Shown one piece after another: positions 4,559-9,259 of a DNA stretch of 9,259 nucleotides; position 1 is the first letter of the stretch, and every line of letters begins with the position of its first letter. The DNA comes from Pseudomonadota bacterium (GTDB lineage Bacteria > SZUA-182 > DTGQ01): the NCBI GenBank assembly GCA_030605265.1, contig JAUWIR010000133.1:1-9259 (forward strand), in the 5' to 3' direction. The notes under the pieces are model-generated. The model did not search any database and was not told where the DNA came from. It worked only from the letters and a program-made list of their open reading frames with translations. The position numbers and the translations under genes are program-made.

Positions 4559-7417
4559 ATGAAAGTACGAGCATGGTTAGCCGGTATAATCGCATTCGTT
4601 GGAATCTTTATGCTGGTAGTCGTTTCAGCAGCATGGGGGGAGAAAAATATCCGTGGAGTTCAGGGCATTAAAGGCATTAGGATTGTAGCTGAAGACAGTT
4701 CTTCCAAAGAATGGGTTGATATACCTCTCTATAACAAGACATACGCAGTTGTCATCGGCATTGACCGATACTCTGCTCTTAAGCAAGATCAGCAGCTTTC
4801 CTACGCTGTATCAGACGCCAAGGCCGTGGAAAATTTGCTTAAGAGCAAATTTATTTTTGATGATGTTTTTACGCTGTACAATGAGCAGGCCACAAAGAGC
4901 AAAATTCTTGATCTGTTGCTGAATAAACTCTCAAAAACATCTAATAACGATGCGGTTTTTGTCTTCTTTGCGGGACACGGAGGAGAAGAAGAGACCAATT
5001 ATGGACCCATCGGATTTCTCGTTCCTTATGACGGTGATTTTTCCGACATGCGCACAGTCATTTCAATGGCTACGATCCGTGATGATATTTCCAAAAGAAT
5101 CAAGGCCAAACATGTCTTCTATGTCATGGATGCCTGTTATAGCGGCATTCTTGTGGCTACCAGGGGAGATGAGAAAAAAAACCGTCGTGACGTAGCCTAC
5201 CTGCAACAGATTGCCAAGGAGCCGGTTCGACAGGTTTTGACCGCAGGTGGCGCTGATCAGCAGGTTCTCGATGGCGGTCCCGGTGGTCACTCGGTATTTA
5301 CCGGGCGTTTCCTGGAAGTTCTCGATAAAGCGGACGATTTTATCACCGCTACCGAGGTGAGTTCTCAAGTAAAAGAACGGGTTTTTTCCGATGCAAAGGC
5401 TCGTGGGCATGTGCAGACTCCAAAATCTGGTGAGCTGTTTGGGTTGGGTGATTTCATTTTCATGCCTTCCGTAACCAAACAGATAGGGAGTATTAAAGAC
5501 CAGGTTACAACTCTGGAATCCGAACTGGCCCTATTGAAGGAAGCCGAGGCAAAGGCAGTTCAAAACCAGGATGATGCAGCTCGCCGGGATATTGAGCGTC
5601 AGACCCGTATCGCTGAAGCAAAACTACAAGCCAAAAAACTCGAAGAAGATCGACTCAAAAAGGATGAAATCCAAAGGGCGCAACGAGAGAAGGAACGTCA
5701 GAAGGCGCAGGAAGCCCTGCACCAGGAACAGGAGGCCGAGACAGAACGGCTGGCTAAGTTGCAAAGTGAAGTGATGGAGAAACGGAAACAGTACAAGACC
5801 TCGATGGTATCTTCCCTTGAAGAAGCCCTTACCGAACTTAAGGCGCTTGATCGGGAAATTCGCGCCATTCGAGACCGGTACAGGGAAGAGCTGAAAAATC
5901 GTATATTATTAATTGTCCGAGAACACAGCGACAATTTTGGTACGGTAAAACTCAAAAAAGATGAATTCGAAACCGAAGCAGAATATCAGGCCAGGCTTGC
6001 CAAAAATGACGTTGGCAAAGTGGGAGACAACAAGACGAAATATCAGGCGGCCATGGATACCATCCGAATGGAGTATGAAAAACAGTCCGCTCCCCTCTTG
6101 GCCCAGATGGAGGAAATCTCCAAAGTCGCCTACACGGTATATGGCCATGATGGGCTTAAACTTGCGCTGGGAGCCTACAATGCCGAACGGGAATGCTTCA
6201 CCATTACCATAGCTTCCAACAATATCAAACGACAAATCCACCCTTATCAACATTTTATGATCGTTTCAAAAGTTGGACGACAAGCCCAGCAATTGGGAAT
6301 ACGTACAAATGATATTATTATTAGGTATAACGGGCGGGATGTGCGGCCCATGAGCGACTGGAATCTATTGTGGCAAACTGTTATTGAAAATCATACAACC
6401 ATGGAGGTAGACCGGGACGGGAAGATTTTTACGTTAAATTTGCCCAAGGGTAAAATCGGGTATGAAAACATTATCTATGATTATATGAATGACTTAAAAC
6501 CAGATCAGTTCATGGTTAACGGGTATCTGTATGTCCCTAGAACCGAGGCTCGACAATTCAAGCAGGACTTTCTGAACGGCTTTATCACGGCTGAAGTTAA
6601 GGTGGCTGCCAGGACGCAAAATCTGTGTTTGGTAAGCAGTGCCAAGGTCGTAGATGAAAGCAATGACAGACGCTATGATCTTTTCAAGTCTGAATACGTC
6701 AACATGGGTAATCGCCTCACTTACGACAACGCGAATCATATCTACTGGATCGCTAAAAGCCTTCACGGATTAAATTTTGCCGGGGCTGAAAAATTCTTAA
6801 AAAACTATACATTTAAAGGGATAGCAGGGTGGTGCCTACCAACATTTAATGAACTAGCCAGCTTAAGAAACCCTCTGGCAACATGGCGGTATGGGTTTCA
6901 CGACCATTTGTATTATACAAGTACTCCTTACGGTAGAGGTCAAAATCACCGGAAATATAATCCAGCTACAGAAGAAGAACGTAATTGGGGGGGGGACGAT
7001 GATAAATTACGGGTAGTCGGTGTTGCAAAAAATTTCCATTTGCCCAATTACGATATTTTTGAAGACCGCTTTTTCGAGATAGGAAACGACCTGGTCTTCG
7101 ATGCCCAAAATCCTCTCGTCTGGAACATGAATCTTTCGGAAAAACAGTATACCTACCTTGAATCAGAGAGATATGTGAATCAGCTAAATACTGGCAACAC
7201 TAAAGGATGGCGACTGCCGTCCAGGAAAGAGATGGATAAGCTTTGGGACCCGGCTATTCCGGGTATTGACAGCAGATACAGATCAACAATGAACCATTAT
7301 TATTATACAAATACACCTATCGGTAGCGGTCAAAATCACTGGCAATATAATCCAGCTAAAGGAGATGAACGTAATTGGGGGGGGAACGATCAATTATGGG
7401 TTATTTCTGTCATGTAA
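4559..7417 (+). CDS. Exported caspase-like (peptidase C14) protein with coiled coil, PDZ and two DUF1566/Lcl_C-type domains
   Basis: 952 residues. Residues 1-~27 are a signal peptide or N-terminal anchor ('LAGIIAFVGIFMLVVVSAAW'). The caspase-like domain (~60-300) has the first strand 'YAVVIGIDRYS', 'YAVSDAKAV', the His motif 'FVFFAGHGG' (His140) and the Cys motif 'MDACYSG' (Cys193). Both catalytic residues are present, so cysteine protease activity is expected, usually after Arg/Lys in bacterial relatives. Residues ~304-450 are a long charged coiled coil. A segment with 'DEFETEAEYQARL' and 'LGAYNAERECFTI' follows. A PDZ-like domain lies at ~561-636 ('AQQLGIRTNDIIIRYNGRDV', 'VDRDGKIFTLNLPKG'). 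Two DUF1566/Lcl_C-type domains form the C-terminus: ~720-830 with 'GWCLPTFNEL' (Trp758) and ~843-952 with 'GWRLPSRKEM' (Trp884). Each ends in a near-identical DNA patch, listed separately. PDZ and lectin-like domains suggest substrate or ligand recognition outside the cytoplasm. The substrate is unknown. Domain order is well supported; function is inferred. Confidence 0.9.
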   Translation: MKVRAWLAGIIAFVGIFMLVVVSAAWGEKNIRGVQGIKGIRIVAEDSSSKEWVDIPLYNKTYAVVIGIDRYSALKQDQQLSYAVSDAKAVENLLKSKFIFDDVFTLYNEQATKSKILDLLLNKLSKTSNNDAVFVFFAGHGGEEETNYGPIGFLVPYDGDFSDMRTVISMATIRDDISKRIKAKHVFYVMDACYSGILVATRGDEKKNRRDVAYLQQIAKEPVRQVLTAGGADQQVLDGGPGGHSVFTGRFLEVLDKADDFITATEVSSQVKERVFSDAKARGHVQTPKSGELFGLGDFIFMPSVTKQIGSIKDQVTTLESELALLKEAEAKAVQNQDDAARRDIERQTRIAEAKLQAKKLEEDRLKKDEIQRAQREKERQKAQEALHQEQEAETERLAKLQSEVMEKRKQYKTSMVSSLEEALTELKALDREIRAIRDRYREELKNRILLIVREHSDNFGTVKLKKDEFETEAEYQARLAKNDVGKVGDNKTKYQAAMDTIRMEYEKQSAPLLAQMEEISKVAYTVYGHDGLKLALGAYNAERECFTITIASNNIKRQIHPYQHFMIVSKVGRQAQQLGIRTNDIIIRYNGRDVRPMSDWNLLWQTVIENHTTMEVDRDGKIFTLNLPKGKIGYENIIYDYMNDLKPDQFMVNGYLYVPRTEARQFKQDFLNGFITAEVKVAARTQNLCLVSSAKVVDESNDRRYDLFKSEYVNMGNRLTYDNANHIYWIAKSLHGLNFAGAEKFLKNYTFKGIAGWCLPTFNELASLRNPLATWRYGFHDHLYYTSTPYGRGQNHRKYNPATEEERNWGGDDDKLRVVGVAKNFHLPNYDIFEDRFFEIGNDLVFDAQNPLVWNMNLSEKQYTYLESERYVNQLNTGNTKGWRLPSRKEMDKLWDPAIPGIDSRYRSTMNHYYYTNTPIGSGQNHWQYNPAKGDERNWGGNDQLWVISVM
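6902..7012 (+). repeat. Variable-region-like patch, copy 1 (first DUF1566 domain)
   Basis: This 111-nt, 37-codon patch encodes residues 782-818. It is 85% identical (92/108 aligned bases, one codon gap) to 7292-7399, whereas the sequence on either side is not alignable at DNA level. Invariant parts include 'YYT', 'GQNH', 'YNPA' and 'ERNWGG'. It contains a run of nine G (6987-6995). Confidence 0.85.
7292..7399 (+). repeat. Variable-region-like patch, copy 2 (second DUF1566 domain, C-terminus)
   Basis: This 108-nt, 36-codon patch encodes residues 912-947 and ends five codons before the stop. Against copy 1 it has 16 base differences, 13 of which have A in one copy: for example AAC/GAC twice, ATC/TAC, AAA/ACA and CAA/AAA twice. 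The other three include TGG/CGG twice. Only one of the 14 changed codons is synonymous. It contains a run of eight G (7377-7384). Confidence 0.85.
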
Positions 7418-7452
7418 TGGCGTAACTGAGATGGGCAGCTAACAAAAAGTAA

Positions 7453-8529
7453 TTTCTAAGGGATCATAGAGAATCTTTGTTAAAATTAAAAAGGCCCTAC
7501 AGTCAAGTCTTTTTTTTGGCAAAAAATGTTAAAAAGGGTGTTGCCAATGTTGAAATTATCCTCAATGGCCGGCGTTTAAATGACCAAAAGTCAGTTGGAG
7601 ATATCAAGAGCACTGATCAAAACAATAGAGATCATAATTTTAGAATTAACATCCCGCTTCTATGGGAAAAAATGAGATTTTGGTAAAAGCCTTTGATATA
7701 AAAAACGCCTCTGCCTCAAGATCAATCACCATTTATCGTGAGGCGGAAAGGGGAAATCTGGGCGGCGGTAATCGGCATCAATAAGTTTAAAGATCCCATG
7801 ATACCTTCGCTTCAATATGCCTAAAATGACGCGCAGGCCTTTGCTGAATGTCTTAGAAAAAATGTCGGCCTTGACAAAGACCACCTCTTTGAATTGTATG
7901 ATGAAGAGGCCTCCAAAGTAAATTTACTGTCTGTGCTTGGAACCAGGTTGAGCAGAAAAGCGAACAGATCGGAAGACACTGTGTTTATATACTTTGCCGG
8001 GCACGGCGCCCCGGAAAAAGATCCTTTGAGCAAGGATAATGATGGTATCAGCAAATATATTCTAGCCCATGATTCAGATCCGCAAGATTTTTACGCCACT
8101 GCCATGCCAATGGATCGAATTGCAGAAATATTTGCCCGCATCAGAGCTGAGCGCATCATATTTATTTCCGACAGTTGCTACAGCGGAGGGAGCGGCGGAA
8201 GGACTATTCTGGCCAAAGGGCGGAGGGCAAATCTTTCGGGCGCCTTTTTAAACAGAATTACCCAAACGGGAAAAGGAAGGATTATTTTGACATCCAGCAA
8301 CACCAACGAGGTCAGTCAGGAGTCCGATAAACTGCAACACGGCTTTTTTACCTACTACCTGCTCAAAGGGTTGAAAGGTGAGGCAGATCTTGATGAGGAC
8401 AAGCTCATTGATATCGATGAAATTTACCGGTATTTAAACAAGTGGGTGCCGGATAAAACCAATGGCGCGCAGCACCCGGTAAAAAAGGGTGAGGCCGAGG
8501 GACAGGTGCTCGTTGGGCGGATAAAGTAG
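7453..8529 (+). pseudogene. Decayed second caspase-like (peptidase C14) gene
   Basis: The parts read in sequence as one protein. 7453-~7662 gives an Ig-like segment ('VANVEIILNGRRL', 'NFRINIPLL'). The frame then shifts by a missing base near 7657-7664, and ~7665-7751 continues it ('GKNEILVKAFDIKNASASRS'). An extra base, probably in the GGGG at 7750-7753, restores the first frame, and the caspase domain begins at once ('IWAAVIGINKF', 'LQYA-stop-NDAQAF'). The stop is TAA at 7822-7824, where caspases have an ordinary residue. The rest is open to TAG 8527-8529 and keeps 'FIYFAGHGAP' (His codon 8002-8004) and 'ISDSCYSGGSGG' (Cys codon 8176-8178). An ATG at 7894 opens 211 codons but has no ribosome-binding site and lacks the first strand, so an active product is unlikely. 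No proper start is visible; a stop sits at 7450-7452. Sequencing error could explain the indels but less easily the stop. Confidence 0.8.
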
Positions 8530-8869
8530 GTTAGGGCTGGGCAAAGAGGATGAGCGCTTTTTTCAAAATCAATATGCTGATTATTTGGGGCATTTAATTA
8601 TCGAGAAGGCTATATGTCCATGCAGGCATAGGCGCTGGAAGAGAATAGCGACAAATCAGTCTCAATGCCAATTTCCCCTTACAGCGCGTAGTAGAAATAG
8701 ATAAAAACTGGAGGTTTGAAGAAACCAAAAGCAGTCTTGTATCCAACTGATTTTTGGGAAAGTAAAGCCAGCCAACCCCATCATAGATATTATAGTCAGG
8801 AGTAATAAAATATGAAGTCATATGTTACACAAACAAAACAAAGTGATATTGATTGTATTTTAAATTTTA
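8530..8869 (+). other. Gene-free stretch with possible coding remnants
   Basis: No intact gene is visible in about 340 nt. One + frame gives short protein-like pieces broken by stops (for example 'LYVHAGIGAGRE', then 'RQISLNANFPLQRVVEID' and 'NWRFEETKSSLVSN' between 8607 and 8750), suggesting the decayed end of a gene. I do not recognise the family. An AGGAG at 8798-8802 sits 9 nt before an ATG at 8812, opening only 44 codons (to 8946) in a frame different from the lipoprotein ORF that follows. Confidence 0.35.
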
Positions 8870-9172
8870 ATGTATGTATGGTTGCTACCTCTTTTATTTT
8901 TACTATTTATAGGCTGCTCTGTTACGCTGAAGAAAAATCAAATTGAGTTACCCGGCAAGCCACTGCCATTATTTATCGATGTCAATTTAAATCCAAATGG
9001 TTTCCATTTTTCTGATTCATTTGATTATTTTAGTTATCAGCAAATCGAAAATTCAAAAAAAGGAAAAGAATATTTTGATGCCCATTATAAGGAAATTGAG
9101 ATTGATTTTTCAGAGTTACTGTCAAACGAGGTGAATAAAAAACCGGGTCCAGAGGGCCCGGTTTTGAAATAA
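8870..9172 (+). CDS. Short lipoprotein-like ORF, possibly truncated
   Basis: 100 residues. 'YVWLLPLLFLLFIGCS' is a short hydrophobic stretch ending in a lipobox (FIGC, Cys16), so the product could be lipidated and held at a membrane. The remainder ('LPGKPLPLFIDVNLNP', 'FDYFSYQQIE', 'EIEIDFSELL') is acidic and aromatic with no family I recognise. ATG 8870 has no Shine-Dalgarno site. The nearest good one (8798-8802) serves an ATG at 8812 in another frame, and the same frame is closed by TAA at 8861-8863 after an upstream ATG at 8822. The n-region before the hydrophobic core is very short. The last ~11 codons lie within a terminator hairpin, so the C-terminus may not be native. It could be a small real lipoprotein or the remnant of a longer gene. 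Confidence 0.45.
   Translation: MYVWLLPLLFLLFIGCSVTLKKNQIELPGKPLPLFIDVNLNPNGFHFSDSFDYFSYQQIENSKKGKEYFDAHYKEIEIDFSELLSNEVNKKPGPEGPVLK
9137..9165. terminator. Strong bidirectional intrinsic terminator hairpin
   Basis: AAAACCGGGTCC (9139-9150) pairs over all 12 positions (one G-T) with GGGCCCGGTTTT (9154-9165), with loop AGA. On the + strand it ends in four T. On the - strand the stem is followed by TTTTTT then ATTC, a better U-tract, so it may mainly end a leftward transcript from beyond the window. It overlaps the last codons of the lipoprotein-like ORF. Confidence 0.75.
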
Positions 9173-9217
9173 CCCCTGTAAGGGGATCAAATTGCCTTTG
9201 CCCCCTGAGGAGGCAAA
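9173..9217. other. Two further small hairpins right of the terminator
   Basis: CCCCT (9173-9177) pairs with AGGGG (9181-9185) around GTA. TTTGCC (9197-9202) pairs with GGCAAA (9212-9217), with CC/GG continuing inside after one mismatch. Together with the terminator they make three hairpins within 80 nt, which may be a repeat-element remnant. No gene is visible from 9173 to the right edge. Confidence 0.4.
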
Positions 9218-9259
9218 AATTGAGTTACCTCCAGTTATTAATTTATTTTAATACCTCGA

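Noticed and set aside
5571..6253. Several 65-115-codon ORFs on both strands inside the caspase gene
   Set aside because: They are out-of-frame shadows of the coiled-coil and PDZ coding sequence, with no own start signals.
8594..8821. 75-codon ORF on the - strand in the gene-free stretch
   Set aside because: No Shine-Dalgarno site before its ATG and no recognisable motif; fragments on the + strand look more protein-like.
8942..9229. 11-bp direct repeat ATTGAGTTACC at 8942-8952 and 9219-9229
   Set aside because: Too short and AT-rich to distinguish from chance, although it flanks most of the lipoprotein ORF and the terminator; no transposase or inverted ends are seen.
7418..9259. Template repeat or reverse transcriptase of a DGR within the window
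   Set aside because: I looked for a third copy of the 110-nt patch and for reverse-transcriptase motifs downstream of the target and saw neither; they would have to lie outside.
1..9259. CRISPR arrays, tRNA or rRNA genes, insertion sequences
   Set aside because: No regularly spaced repeats, no tRNA-like cloverleaf or rRNA signature, and no transposase motif were seen on either strand.

Overview
The window looks like a chromosomal segment of a Gram-negative bacterium. The reasons are an MltC-type lytic transglycosylase with a Sec signal peptide, a MscS-type inner-membrane channel, a lipobox lipoprotein and Shine-Dalgarno sites of the AGGAGG type. Domain content (DUF4384, caspase-like proteases, tandem DUF1566 domains) and moderate GC would suit a deltaproteobacterial/Desulfobacterota-like or similar environmental lineage, but that placement is inference. 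All supported genes are on the + strand.

Layout. 3-1094: 3' part of a DUF4384 protein that enters from the left edge. 1234-2526: secreted MltC-like murein transglycosylase. 2573-3583: MscS-family channel, 46 nt downstream and preceded by a perfect 16-bp tandem duplication of its ribosome-binding region. 3713-4375: membrane-anchored TPR protein. 4559-7417: a large exported caspase-like protein with the order signal peptide, caspase (His140/Cys193), coiled coil, PDZ, two DUF1566/Lcl_C-type domains. 7453-8529: remains of a second caspase-like gene, broken by two compensating frameshifts and a stop codon. 8530-8811: no intact gene. 8870-9172: short lipoprotein-like ORF whose last codons lie inside a strong terminator hairpin.

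Most interesting signal. The two DUF1566 domains of the big caspase protein are strongly diverged, except for one patch at the 3' end of each (6902-7012 and 7292-7399). There the DNA is 92/108 identical. Of the 16 differences, 13 have an A in one copy, and 13 of the 14 changed codons are nonsynonymous. Similarity stops abruptly on both sides. This is the footprint expected of variable regions written from a shared template by a diversity-generating retroelement (DGR), in the C-terminal lectin-like domain type such systems often target. No reverse transcriptase or template repeat is visible here, so this is a hypothesis to test in the flanking genome.

How the genes may work together (inference): wall remodelling (transglycosylase), turgor release (MscS), a TPR scaffold and caspase-like proteases with sensor or recognition domains make an envelope-located set. 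The caspase protein could couple recognition by a variable lectin-like tip to proteolysis.
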